From: an uncultured Roseovarius sp.
GTDB lineage: Bacteria > Pseudomonadota > Alphaproteobacteria > Rhodobacterales > Rhodobacteraceae
Reading direction: 5' to 3'
Assembly (NCBI RefSeq): GCF_913057115.1
Contig: NZ_CAJXNN010000008.1
Span: 30,612-94,611 of the forward strand
Length of the DNA stretch: 64,000 nucleotides
Shown here: one piece after another, positions 42,611 to 51,019 of the stretch
Layout of the letters: each line of letters opens with the position of its first letter
Position numbering within the stretch: position 1 is the first letter of the stretch
Translations under genes and position numbers: made by a program
Notes under the pieces: generated by a model
Seen by the model: only the letters and a program-made list of their open reading frames with translations
The model's database searches: none
Told to the model about the DNA's origin: nothing

Positions 42611-44173
42611 TCAGAAGTCCGTCGGCGCGCCGCCCTCCGCCTTGCGCCGCTCCACAAAACCCGCCAATTCCTCGCGAATGGACTCCTCCATCGGCGGCGC
42701 TTCATAGTTGGCAATGATATCGCGATAGGTCTGATGCGCACGCTCGGCGGTCCAAGTGCCGCCCGCCGCCTGCCATGCCTCGAAGTTGCGCCAATCGCTC
42801 AGGAAGGGTTGGTAGAAGGCCGTGGTATAGCGGTCCTGCGTGTGCTGGATACCAAAGAAATGGCCCTGATCGCCCACCTCGCGGATCGCCTCGATGGCGA
42901 TGTCATCGGGCGTGGTCGCGGTCAGCATCGGGTCCATATATCTTTGAATATGCTGCAAAATTTCGCAATCCATGACGAATTTTTCCGGGCTGGCAATCAG
43001 CCCGCCCTCCAGCCAACCGGCAGAGTGGTAGACCATATTCGCCCCCGCCTGCACCGCCGACCACAGGCTGTTCGAGGTTTCCCACATCGCCTGTCCGTCC
43101 GGCACATTGGCCGCACAGACGCCCGAGGCCCGCATCGGCAGCTTGTAGAACCGTGCCAACTGTCCGGTCATTTGCGTCGCGCGCATGTATTCCGGCGTCC
43201 CAAAGGCCGGCGCACCCGATTTCATATCGACGTTGCTGGTAAATGTGCCGATGGCGCAACAGGCGCCGGGCCGGATGATCTGGGCCAGCACCACGGCACA
43301 GAGCCCCTCGGCCAGAGACTGCGCCACAGCCCCTGCCATCGTCACCGGCGCCATGGCCCCGGCCAGGGTGAAGGGAGTGACCACAAGCCCTTGATTTCGC
43401 CGGGCAATTCGCATCCAGCCATCCAGCATCGGATAGTCGTGCTTGAGCGGCGAGGTCGAGTTGATGTTGGTGAACATATGCGGTTTGGCTTCGAACTCCT
43501 CGTCCGTCAGACCGCCCGCGATGCGCACCATTTCCATCACATCCTCGACCCGCTCCTTACCCAGACAATAGGCATGCGACACCTTGTCGGTGAGCGTCAG
43601 CTTGTCATAGAGAACGTCCAGATGCCGCACACTGGCATGAATATCCTGCGGTTCCACCGGGTAGCCGCCGATAAAATGGATGCAGTTGAAATATTGGCTT
43701 AATTTCAACAGGTTCTGGCACATCTCGCGGGTGCCTGTCACCTTGCGCCCGGTGGTCAGATCCCAATAGCTCGGCGGTGAGGAAACATTGCCGAAGTTCA
43801 TATGGGGGCCGCCCATGGTGATCTCATGCGCGGGGTTGCGCGGGGTGATCGTCCATTGTTCGGGTGCCTTGGCGATCATCTCCATGACAAAATCGCGCCC
43901 CATCCGCACGTTCTCGCCATCAATGGTGCATCCCCCCGAGCCGCGCAAAATCTCAAGCGCTTCAGGGTTCAGAAACTCGATCCCGATCTCTTCGAGAATG
44001 CGCATCGCCCCATCGTGAATGGCCGCCACGCCCTCTTCCGTCAAAGGCTCCACCGGCCGGTCGATATTGACTGGCGGGGCCCACGGCATTTGCTCAATCA
44101 CCGCCGTGCCGCGCCGTTCGGCATTGCCCGCGCGGCCACCGCCGCGCCGTCTGCGTTTTGCCTCTGCTGCCAT
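42611..44173 (-). CDS. MttB-family (non-pyrrolysine) methyltransferase
   Basis: A 520-residue protein of the trimethylamine methyltransferase family. The frame runs without an internal amber codon, so it is of the non-pyrrolysine type, as in glycine-betaine methyltransferase MtgB. The start at 44173 follows AGGAGG; the ORF extends 10 codons further without a ribosome site. An Arg-rich N-terminus (KRRRRGGGRAGN) precedes the barrel. Family members move a methyl group from a quaternary or tertiary amine to a corrinoid protein. No corrinoid protein or activator gene is adjacent, so the partner is elsewhere or the chemistry differs. Confidence 0.85.
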   Translation of the reverse strand: MAAEAKRRRRGGGRAGNAERRGTAVIEQMPWAPPVNIDRPVEPLTEEGVAAIHDGAMRILEEIGIEFLNPEALEILRGSGGCTIDGENVRMGRDFVMEMIAKAPEQWTITPRNPAHEITMGGPHMNFGNVSSPPSYWDLTTGRKVTGTREMCQNLLKLSQYFNCIHFIGGYPVEPQDIHASVRHLDVLYDKLTLTDKVSHAYCLGKERVEDVMEMVRIAGGLTDEEFEAKPHMFTNINSTSPLKHDYPMLDGWMRIARRNQGLVVTPFTLAGAMAPVTMAGAVAQSLAEGLCAVVLAQIIRPGACCAIGTFTSNVDMKSGAPAFGTPEYMRATQMTGQLARFYKLPMRASGVCAANVPDGQAMWETSNSLWSAVQAGANMVYHSAGWLEGGLIASPEKFVMDCEILQHIQRYMDPMLTATTPDDIAIEAIREVGDQGHFFGIQHTQDRYTTAFYQPFLSDWRNFEAWQAAGGTWTAERAHQTYRDIIANYEAPPMEESIREELAGFVERRKAEGGAPTDF

Positions 44174-44268
44174 GGAATTCGGGCCTCCTGCTGCGTCTTG
44201 CATCTAGGAAACACCGGATTCGCCAAATCGTTTGCCACTTTGCGACTGATACTGTCGCTTTTGAAATC

Positions 44269-45162
44269 CTATCTCGCCGAAGCGGAGCCGCGCCGCCTTC
44301 GCCCCGTCCAAAGGATATAAAGCGCAAGACTGCCCACCACGATCACACCGCCCAAAACCATCATCGGCGTCGGGGCCTCCCCCACGCCCAGCCAGACCCA
44401 AAGCGGGCCAAGCACGGTTTCCAGCAACATCAACAGGCTGACGTTCGAGGCATGCGTATAACGCGAGGCGAGCGACAGCATGAAAAACGACACCGGCAAC
44501 ACGATCATGCCCGTGGTCGCCATGGCCCAGACATGGCCCTCCGCCATGCGTTCGACCCCCGTGACCGCCAGCCCGAAAGACCCCGCACAAAATGCGCCGA
44601 CCCCGATCACCAGCATGATCGGCAGTTGCGGGGCCGAGCGGATGACCACGAAATTCAGCGCCAAAACGAAGGCCACGCCAAGGCCGAACCCCGCCCCGGC
44701 AAGGGCCGCAAGGTTCAATTCCACACCCTCACCCTCGCCGCCCAGAACCGCGATACCGATGCCGCTCATCACCGCGACGATGGTCACCCAGGTGGCCACT
44801 CGCGTTGCCTCGCCCAGCAAGACCCAAGCCAAAAGCGCGGCACAGACCGGGACGGTGGCCAATCCGAACAAGACGACAGCCACGGGGGCCAGGGCGATAC
44901 CAAGGCAAAAAAGCAGCGAATTGAAAAATTGACAGACAACGATCACCCCGCCGGCGCGTGTAAAAAGATGCCGCAGTTCACCGGCCCTGTCGCGGCTCAG
45001 GAGCGCCCACAGCCCCACCATGACCGTCCCCATCAACAGCCCGCGCCAAGCGGTCATCTGAAAGCCGTCCATTTCGGAAAGCCGCATCAACAGGGAATCC
45101 GGCGTCAGGACAAGCGTTCCAATCCCCGCAAGGGCCACGCCGAAAAGCGGATGATGCCTCAT
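44269..45162 (-). CDS. DMT superfamily (EamA) transporter
   Basis: A 297-residue membrane protein with about ten hydrophobic helices in two EamA halves. The start is ATG 45162, which overlaps the HAD gene stop as ATGA; a TTG start 12 bases upstream is less likely. It ends in a basic tail (WTGRRRRGSASAR). The substrate is probably a metabolite or amino acid. It is the last gene of a DUF3572-HAD-DMT operon. Confidence 0.88.
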   Translation of the reverse strand: MRHHPLFGVALAGIGTLVLTPDSLLMRLSEMDGFQMTAWRGLLMGTVMVGLWALLSRDRAGELRHLFTRAGGVIVVCQFFNSLLFCLGIALAPVAVVLFGLATVPVCAALLAWVLLGEATRVATWVTIVAVMSGIGIAVLGGEGEGVELNLAALAGAGFGLGVAFVLALNFVVIRSAPQLPIMLVIGVGAFCAGSFGLAVTGVERMAEGHVWAMATTGMIVLPVSFFMLSLASRYTHASNVSLLMLLETVLGPLWVWLGVGEAPTPMMVLGGVIVVGSLALYILWTGRRRRGSASAR

Positions 45163-45866
45163 CCGTTCAGCCAAGCGGGAATATGCCCGATATCCGGCAA
45201 GACCGCATCGGCCAGCGGCGCGAGATCGGCCGCCGAAGCCATCCCCGTCAACACACCAAGCGTTTGCATGCCCGCTCGTCGCCCGGCCATCAGGTCATGG
45301 GTACTGTCGCCCACCATGACGCAACGTTCCGGCACAAGGCGCATCTGCTTGGCAAAAGCCAAAAGCGGCCCCGGTGCGGGCTTTGCCCCATGGCCGGAAT
45401 CGAACCCGGCGATGAAATCGAACTGTGCCGCGATACCGGCGCTTTCCAAGTGGCTGCGCGCGCCGTATTCGCTATCGTTGGTCATCACGCCCAAGGCCAG
45501 ACCACGCGCGGCCAGATCCGCCAGATAGGGCGCAAGCGGCACCGCCGGGGCCAGCGGCGCATTGGCCGAGGTCACCATCAGGAAATGCTCGATCTCATCG
45601 GTGCTGCGCCCCGGCAGGGCACTGGCGACGCATTCTGCCGCCTCGCGGTTGGTCCCGGCGATCACCGGACTCGTGGGGCGAAAAGCCTGAGCCTCCAGGT
45701 CATAGTCGATCGCATCGGCGATCCGCGCCATGACCTGCGCCTCGCCAAGGGCCAATTCGCGGATCGTGTCTGCGGCCCAGACGTTCCAGGTGGCATGGAA
45801 ATCAAACAGCGTGCCATCTTTGTCGAACAGGATACCGTCAATCTTTCTTGCCGCGCCATTCATCAT
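45159..45866 (-). CDS. HAD-family hydrolase, phosphoglycolate phosphatase-like
   Basis: A 235-residue HAD phosphatase. Motif I DKDGTLFDF, motif II Thr in LGVMTNDSE, motif III Lys in GAKPAPGPL and motif IV VMVGDSTHDL are all present, with a helical cap after motif I. It overlaps DUF3572 upstream and the DMT gene downstream by ATGA junctions. The substrate is most likely a small phosphate ester such as phosphoglycolate. Confidence 0.88.
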   Translation of the reverse strand: MMNGAARKIDGILFDKDGTLFDFHATWNVWAADTIRELALGEAQVMARIADAIDYDLEAQAFRPTSPVIAGTNREAAECVASALPGRSTDEIEHFLMVTSANAPLAPAVPLAPYLADLAARGLALGVMTNDSEYGARSHLESAGIAAQFDFIAGFDSGHGAKPAPGPLLAFAKQMRLVPERCVMVGDSTHDLMAGRRAGMQTLGVLTGMASAADLAPLADAVLPDIGHIPAWLNG

Positions 45867-46147
45867 GTCCAGTTCACCTGTTCACCGCCGGGCAAAGCCG
45901 CGCGCGCTTGGATCGGCAGTTGCGGATCAAGGCCCTGCGCCTCGCAAAATCCGATGATCCAGGCATCGTCCATCAAAAGAAAATCCAGAACCGAGCCAAG
46001 AAAAACAGGATCTTGAGCCTGCTCGCGCAACTCAGCTTCGGTTACGCCCGTCGCCCCCATGAAGACCGGCAGCAACTCCTCGTTTCCGGCCAGCCACGCC
46101 AGCCCTTGCAAGGCCACGGTCTCGGCGGATTCTTGCGTGATGTTCAA
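45863..46147 (-). CDS. DUF3572 family protein
   Basis: A 94-residue protein matching the DUF3572 pattern: ETVALQGLAWLAGNEELLPV, FMGATG, and FLGSVLDFLLMDDAWIIGFC. It starts with TTG at 46147, preceded by GGGAGAG; no ATG gives the full family N-terminus. DUF3572 genes commonly sit divergent from pleD in alphaproteobacteria, as here. Function unknown. Confidence 0.88.
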   Translation of the reverse strand: MNITQESAETVALQGLAWLAGNEELLPVFMGATGVTEAELREQAQDPVFLGSVLDFLLMDDAWIIGFCEAQGLDPQLPIQARAALPGGEQVNWT

Positions 46148-46234
46148 GAGTGTTACTCTCCCGGAAAGGTTTTCTTAACTTCTGCCATGGATAGTCGAGC
46201 CAATCAAAAGAGCAAGTCGGAAAGGCATGTGGCT

Positions 46235-47629
46235 ATGCCCAAGAATGTATTGATTGTCGACGAACTCGCCACCAACAGGATTGTCCTCAAGGTCAAACTG
46301 TCGGCGGCGCGGCGCGTCGTGCATCAGGCCACCTCGCTCAAAGAAGCGCGCGCATCGCTGGCACAGGAAAAGCACGACCTTGTCATCGCCTCCGGCAATC
46401 TGTCCGACGCAACCATTGAAGAAACGGTGAAAGCTCTGCGCAACACGCCAGGCGGCACGAGCCTGCCGATCGTCATCGTGTTATCCAATGATGACCCCGA
46501 GGCACGGTTCGCTGCCCTGCGCGCCGGGGCCAATGACGTTGTGACCAAGCCGTTCGACGATCGCTTCCTTCTCGCGCGCCTGCGTGCGCTGATGCGCCAG
46601 TATCACGCGGAAAACAGCCTCAAACTGCACACCGGCACGGCCGATGCGCTTGGCTTCGCCGAAGCCCCTGAGGGCTTTCAGGCGCCCGGACGGGTCGCCA
46701 TCTTGGCGCAACCTTTGAAAAGCGCGCTGCAAATGCGCGCCGAACTCATCCAGCATACAGGTCACGACATGGCGGTACTGACCTTTGAGGCACCCGGCAG
46801 CATGGCTGAACTCTCGCCGCCGCCTGATGTGGTGGTTCTGAATATCGTGTCCGCCGAAGACGAGGCAGGCCTGCAATTGATGTCTGAATTGCGCGGTGAT
46901 CCATTCACGCACAACAGCCGCGTCTTTGCATTGCTCAGTAACGAGGCCTCTGCGCTTGCCGCCACCTTGCTCAACATGGGGGCCGCGGACGTCCTGTGCG
47001 GGCCTTGCAACAGCCGCGAATTGGCCTTGCGCCTGCAAGCGCAGATCGCCCAGAAACGCAGGGAGGAAGCCCTGCGGCAAAAGCTGGAAAGCGGCTTGCA
47101 GGCGGCAGTCACCGATCAATTGACCGGCCTTTACAACCGCCGCTACGCCCTGCCCCATACCACGCGTACCATTGCCGACTCCGCAAGAGACGCAAGCCCC
47201 ATGGCGATCATGGTCGCTGATCTGGACTATTTCAAAACGGTCAACGACAGGTTCGGCCACGCAGCCGGAGACACCGTTCTGCGGCACGTGGCGGACATCC
47301 TGCGCGAAAACCTGCGCGACGAGGATCTGGTTGCGCGGATCGGGGGTGAGGAATTCCTGATCGTCCTGCCCGACACCAACCGCGACCGCGCCGGGCAGGT
47401 TGCCGGGCGCCTTTGTCGCGCCGTGCGCGAAACGGCGATTCCCGTTCCCGGTCACAATGCCACGGTGAATGTCACCCTCAGCATCGGGGTATCACCCGTC
47501 GAATTGGCCCCCGGGCGGTCCCTGCCCGATGCCGAAACCCTGATCGCACAGGCCGATCGGGCGCTCTATGGGGCCAAGGCGGGGGGGCGCAACACGGTCT
47601 CGCTTTGCGCAACGCGCCCGGCCGCGTGA
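46235..47629 (+). CDS. pleD: PleD-like response regulator diguanylate cyclase with degenerate receivers
   Basis: A 464-residue REC-REC-GGDEF protein. Active site GGEEF at 370-374, I-site RDED at 361-364, and DLDYFKTVND. In the first receiver the phospho-acceptor position (Asp53 in Caulobacter PleD) is Ser53 in LVIASGNL, and the acidic pair reads DE. The switch Lys105 (TKPFDD) remains. The second receiver has Asn in place of Asp (VVVLNI), as is usual for the adaptor domain. The cyclase should be active but not switched by Asp phosphorylation. The start at 46235 is supported by GGAAAGG. Confidence 0.88.
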   Translation: MPKNVLIVDELATNRIVLKVKLSAARRVVHQATSLKEARASLAQEKHDLVIASGNLSDATIEETVKALRNTPGGTSLPIVIVLSNDDPEARFAALRAGANDVVTKPFDDRFLLARLRALMRQYHAENSLKLHTGTADALGFAEAPEGFQAPGRVAILAQPLKSALQMRAELIQHTGHDMAVLTFEAPGSMAELSPPPDVVVLNIVSAEDEAGLQLMSELRGDPFTHNSRVFALLSNEASALAATLLNMGAADVLCGPCNSRELALRLQAQIAQKRREEALRQKLESGLQAAVTDQLTGLYNRRYALPHTTRTIADSARDASPMAIMVADLDYFKTVNDRFGHAAGDTVLRHVADILRENLRDEDLVARIGGEEFLIVLPDTNRDRAGQVAGRLCRAVRETAIPVPGHNATVNVTLSIGVSPVELAPGRSLPDAETLIAQADRALYGAKAGGRNTVSLCATRPAA

Positions 47630-47641
47630 CGGGTCAACGCT

Positions 47642-48136
47642 TTAGTCACGGCCTTTCCAGCGGCGGGCCATGGCCTTTTCCAACCGCGCGGCAAAGGCTT
47701 GCCGCGCATCCGGGTCCATTTGCACCAGATGGTCCAGAAGGATTTGCTGCCCGATCGCCACGCGCTGGCCCAGCATCTCGCGCATCTGCGCCATTTGCGC
47801 CTTGACGGGGTCCGGGTCAAACGGCTCGGCACGCAAATCCGTGACAAGCTGTTGCATCGCCGCGTGATAGGCGGCGCGTCCGCTGCGGCCTTCCGCGCGG
47901 TAGGCCCTGCGCATCTCGCGAGACACGGCGCGCTTGTCCTCTTGGGTCAGCGCGCGGGTCAAGGGCCCGCCCGCGATATCCGCACGCGGCGGATGGTGCC
48001 GTCCGTCCCAACCGCCATGCCGCATTACCGCGCCTCCGACAGCCCCCAGAACCAGCAGGTTCAGCGCCAAGGATACGCCGAAAAGCACCTTCAACCAGCC
48101 GCGCATGCCCGGCGTCTTTTTCCCTGTCTCGGCCAT
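47642..48136 (-). CDS. Periplasmic metal-sensor/resistance-like protein (CpxP/Spy type)
   Basis: A 164-residue protein anchored by one N-terminal TM helix (VLFGVSLALNLLVLGAVGGA). Next comes a His-rich stretch (GGWDGRHHPPRAD) and an all-helical domain with the LTQEDKRAV motif and DPDARQAFAARLEKAM. It matches the periplasmic heavy-metal sensor (Metal_resist) family. It is last in the sigma factor operon and overlaps the upstream gene by one base (TGATG). It may sense or buffer a metal for the ECF pathway. Confidence 0.8.
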   Translation of the reverse strand: MAETGKKTPGMRGWLKVLFGVSLALNLLVLGAVGGAVMRHGGWDGRHHPPRADIAGGPLTRALTQEDKRAVSREMRRAYRAEGRSGRAAYHAAMQQLVTDLRAEPFDPDPVKAQMAQMREMLGQRVAIGQQILLDHLVQMDPDARQAFAARLEKAMARRWKGRD

Positions 48137-48522
48137 CACAAGGCCCCCTCTTCCCAAGCAAGGCCCAGTTCGGCCCCCGGCATTACATCCACAGAATAGA
48201 CAGGGGGTACGCTCACTCCCAAGTAATTCGCAACAGTGTCCGAAACCCCCGCCATAGGGCCAAGGCCCAGCCAGACTCCAGCCACCCCGGCCGCCGACAA
48301 TCCGGCCACCGCGGGCCAGCCGCCCAGTGCCTCCAACAATTGCCGCAGATAGCCGCGCGGCGCAGGTGCCGCGGGTGCCGCCCTCTTCTGGGCCTGCACG
48401 GATTGCGCATCGGCCAATACCCGCGCCATCAAATCCGACGAGGGCTCCGGCCGGCTTGATCGCGCCGCGTCAAAAGCGGCTTCAAGCTCGCCGCCGTGCT
48501 TGTGTTTATCCGTCATCTGCAT
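48136..48522 (-). CDS. Single-pass membrane protein, putative anti-sigma factor
   Basis: A 128-residue protein. The acidic/basic N-terminal part (TDKHKHGGELEAAFDAARSS) is cytoplasmic, one TM helix lies at about 72-95 (WPAVAGLSAAGVAGVWLGLG), and a short periplasmic tail follows. The classic zinc-binding HxxxCxxC is absent. Position directly after the sigma gene with a 17-base overlap, and the size, suggest an anti-sigma role. The start at 48522 is set by GGAG seven bases upstream. Confidence 0.6.
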   Translation of the reverse strand: MQMTDKHKHGGELEAAFDAARSSRPEPSSDLMARVLADAQSVQAQKRAAPAAPAPRGYLRQLLEALGGWPAVAGLSAAGVAGVWLGLGPMAGVSDTVANYLGVSVPPVYSVDVMPGAELGLAWEEGAL

Positions 48523-49090
48523 ATCCCAGCTCCTCGCGCCGCCCTTCAAGGGCCGCGCTCAACGCCCGTTTTCCCCGCGCGGTCAGGCTTTCCACCGCGT
48601 CCACGCTGATTTCCATGATCTCGGCGATCTCGGGGTTTGCCATCCCCTCGATATGACGCAAGACCACCGCTTGGCGCTGCCGGTCGGGCAACCCGTCCAA
48701 CGCCACTTGCAGGGCATCGGCCCGCGCCTCGGCCTGCATCTTGTCCAACGGGCCGCGCGCCTCGTCCTCCGGCTCGGGTATCGCATCAAGCGCCAGGCCC
48801 CGCCCTGACCGTCGAAGCCGGTCGGTGCATAGATTGGCAACCACCCGGTAAAGCCAGGTGGTCACCTTCGCTTCGCCTTGCCGCCACTCAGGTGCCACGC
48901 GCCAGAGCCGCAGCAGGGCCTCTTGCGCCACGTCCTCCGCCTCGGCCCGGTTGCCCAGAAGGCGGACCGCGTGGCCAAAGGCCTTGGGCGTCAACCGCAG
49001 GGTCAGGGCCCGTGCCGCCGCAGGCTCACCGTTGGCAAAAAGCACCAACAAGGCTTCGTCACTTACATCCTGCATGGCATCCAGCGGCAT
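48506..49090 (-). CDS. ECF-type RNA polymerase sigma factor
   Basis: A 194-residue sigma-70 factor with region 2 (VRLLGNRAEAEDVAQEALLR, then TWLYRVVANLCTDRLRR) and region 4 (QRQAVVLRHIEGMANPEIAE with HTH to LTARGKRALSAAL). Region 3 is absent, as expected for ECF sigmas. It is encoded after an EF-hand protein and before the presumed anti-sigma and metal-sensor genes on the same strand. Confidence 0.9.
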   Translation of the reverse strand: MPLDAMQDVSDEALLVLFANGEPAAARALTLRLTPKAFGHAVRLLGNRAEAEDVAQEALLRLWRVAPEWRQGEAKVTTWLYRVVANLCTDRLRRSGRGLALDAIPEPEDEARGPLDKMQAEARADALQVALDGLPDRQRQAVVLRHIEGMANPEIAEIMEISVDAVESLTARGKRALSAALEGRREELGYADDG

Positions 49091-49167
49091 GGTCCCTGTC
49101 CCTGGGTGGCTACTTAACAGTCGTCGCCCATGCGACCATAACCCTTCCCGTGACGGCCATGATGACC

Positions 49168-49596
49168 CTAGCGGTGGCCTTGGGCAAACTCTTCTTCGGA
49201 CAAGACCCCGTCACCATCGGTGTCCATCCTCTCGATCATCCGGCCCATGCGTTTGCCGCGCATTTGCTGCATCTCGGCTTTGCTCACCTTGCCGTCACCG
49301 TCCGTATCCATACGGCGCATCATGCGGTCAACCCGCTTTTCGGACCGCACCATAGCGCTGGCCAGCATTTCGTCCCGGCTTATGGCACCATCACCGTCCA
49401 TGTCGGCCTCGCCGAACCGGGCCACAGCCCGCGCCTGCATCTCGTCTTGGGTGATCTTGCCGTCACCATTGGCATCGACCTCTTCAAAACTCGGGCGCTG
49501 CCCATGCCCATATTTGCCCTGCGCGATCGCCGCCGCACCGACCGTGACCACCATCGCGGCACTCACCACACCCAAAATCATTGCCTTCGCCTGCAT
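49168..49596 (-). CDS. Exported four-EF-hand protein
   Basis: A 142-residue secreted protein (signal MQAKAMILGVVSAAMVVTVG). It has four canonical EF-hand loops: DANGDGKITQDE, DMDGDGAISRDE, DTDGDGKVSKAE and DTDGDGVLSEEE. The helices between them are rich in Met and Arg. The second loop residue is Ala, Met or Thr, not the Pro of lanmodulin, so calcium is the expected ligand. It is 77 bp upstream of the ECF sigma gene and co-directional, which hints at a metal-signalling unit. GGAG precedes the start. Confidence 0.88.
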   Translation of the reverse strand: MQAKAMILGVVSAAMVVTVGAAAIAQGKYGHGQRPSFEEVDANGDGKITQDEMQARAVARFGEADMDGDGAISRDEMLASAMVRSEKRVDRMMRRMDTDGDGKVSKAEMQQMRGKRMGRMIERMDTDGDGVLSEEEFAQGHR

Positions 49597-49853
49597 CTGC
49601 TTTCTCCATTCAACTCGGGTCACGCCGGTCGCGCCCCTTCATTCCGGTGTCAGACTGCAGCCCATCAGGCCCCGTGCTGACCCTTCTTTCACGCAGCAGC
49701 GCCGCTTATCCGTCGCGAATTCCGAAGGTTTTCATTCACAGCCTCGTGAAGCGCCCCCGCCTTTGCGACATCCCGCCGCAAGGTCAAGGTGACACCTTCC
49801 AATCCACCCTGCCATGCCACAGGTTAGCCGGATCGTCAGGCAAGGGGAGCATG
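49597..49853. other. Divergent intergenic region, no gene seen
   Basis: 257 bases between the EF-hand gene (minus) and the DUF983 gene (plus). No ORF with ribosome site, no strong repeat or hairpin was found. It must hold both promoters; an ECF-dependent AAC-type -35 cannot be picked out with confidence. Confidence 0.4.
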
Positions 49854-50243
49854 ATGCCAGATACCGTACATAATCACGAAGAACGCGCCCTATGGCCCGC
49901 CGTCTGGAAAGGCTTTCGTCGCAAATGCCCCAATTGCGGCAGTGGCCCGTTGCTCAAAAGCTACCTCAAATTACGCGACAACTGCACCGTGTGCCGCGAG
50001 GATCTCAGCCATGCGCGCGCCGATGACGGCCCGGCCTATCTGACCATCCTGATCGTAGGGCATCTCATGGCCCCGCTTCTGCATATCGCCTTCGTGGTCT
50101 GGCGGCCCGAACCCTTGGTGCTGTTCACCATTTTCGCGGTTGGATGTGTCACCCTCTCGCTATACCTTCTGCCCAGATTGAAGGGGATGATCGTGGGTTT
50201 TCAATGGGCCCGCCTGATGCACGGCTTCGGCGCCACCACCTGA
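49854..50243 (+). CDS. DUF983 family membrane protein
   Basis: A 129-residue protein. An N-terminal zinc ribbon CPNCG...CTVC (about 24-50) with GSGPLLKSYLKLRDNC between the pairs is followed by two TM helices. This is the DUF983 layout, common in alphaproteobacteria near cytochrome oxidase or NUDIX genes. The start at 49854 is preferred to 49851 because GGGGAG is better spaced. It is followed 37 bases later by a NUDIX gene. Confidence 0.85.
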   Translation: MPDTVHNHEERALWPAVWKGFRRKCPNCGSGPLLKSYLKLRDNCTVCREDLSHARADDGPAYLTILIVGHLMAPLLHIAFVVWRPEPLVLFTIFAVGCVTLSLYLLPRLKGMIVGFQWARLMHGFGATT

Positions 50244-50280
50244 CCCTTCACTGCGCCGCATCGGCGCCAAGGGGACAGAC

Positions 50281-50988
50281 ATGAGCAGCGAAGAGACCAT
50301 CGACAAGACCGCCATCCGCAACGCCGCCACGGTGATTGCCCTGCGTGACCGGCATAACGATCCGCATGTCCTGATGGGGCAACGCGGATCAAAAGCCGCC
50401 TTCATGCCCAACAAATTCGTCTTTCCGGGCGGCGCGGTGGACGCGGGCGATGCATATGTCCCGCTGGCCCGCCCCCTTCCTGCACTCTGTGCGCAACGCC
50501 TGACCGAGGATTGCGAGGGCGACCTCTCTCACGCCCTCGCCGCCGCCGCCATCCGCGAACTTTGGGAGGAAACCGGCCTTCTGCTCGGCACGCCCGGCGA
50601 GTGGCAAGACGAGGTGCCGCACGATTGGAAAAGTTTCGCCACCCGCGGCTTCCTGCCGACAGCCCATGCCCTGCAATTCGTCTTCCGCGCCATTACCCCG
50701 CCCGGTCGCCCGCGCCGGTTCGACGCGCGGTTCTTCCTTGTCGATGCCGATGAACTGGCCACGGACCCCGATGATTTCTCCGCCGCCTGCGAGGAACTTT
50801 CGCATCTGCAATGGGTCCCCCTCGCAAAGGCGCGGGAGTTTGACCTGCCCTTCATCACCGAAGTCGTCCTTGCCGAAGTCACGGCGCGCGCGGCGGAAAC
50901 CGGCCCGCCCACCTCGGTGCCCTTCTTCCGCAACGACGACGAAGCAAGCCTCTTCCTGCGCCTCGCCGGGCAAAGCCCGCTGGCCTAA
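50281..50988 (+). CDS. NUDIX hydrolase (NUDT8/YmfB-type, long form)
   Basis: A 235-residue hydrolase of the type with KFVFPGGAVDAGD near residue 42. A split NUDIX box places AAIRELWEETGLLLG at about 83-97, with a long insertion between the first strand and the box. A GRPRRFDARFF segment follows. The substrate is probably a CoA or nucleotide diphosphate derivative. It is convergent with the DMT gene at 51020 across a hairpin. Confidence 0.87.
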   Translation: MSSEETIDKTAIRNAATVIALRDRHNDPHVLMGQRGSKAAFMPNKFVFPGGAVDAGDAYVPLARPLPALCAQRLTEDCEGDLSHALAAAAIRELWEETGLLLGTPGEWQDEVPHDWKSFATRGFLPTAHALQFVFRAITPPGRPRRFDARFFLVDADELATDPDDFSAACEELSHLQWVPLAKAREFDLPFITEVVLAEVTARAAETGPPTSVPFFRNDDEASLFLRLAGQSPLA

Positions 50989-50992
50989 GCGC

Positions 50993-51013
50993 CGAAATCT
51001 TTTGAAGATTTCG
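50993..51013. terminator. Bidirectional hairpin between convergent NUDIX and DMT genes
   Basis: CGAAATCTT (50993-51001) pairs with AAGATTTCG (51005-51013) over loop TTG. It is nearly identical to the element at 39774-39794, so it is a dispersed hairpin used at gene ends. Confidence 0.75.
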
Positions 51014-51019
51014 ACGCCT

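Noticed and set aside
42611..44173. Pyrrolysine-containing MttB
   Set aside because: The reading frame is complete without an in-frame amber codon, so pyrrolysine is not used.
49168..49596. EF-hand protein as a lanmodulin, given the lanthanide-type dehydrogenase in the window
   Set aside because: Lanmodulin loops have Pro at the second position and a distinct spacing between hands; here the second residue is Ala, Met or Thr and the loops are normal calcium type.
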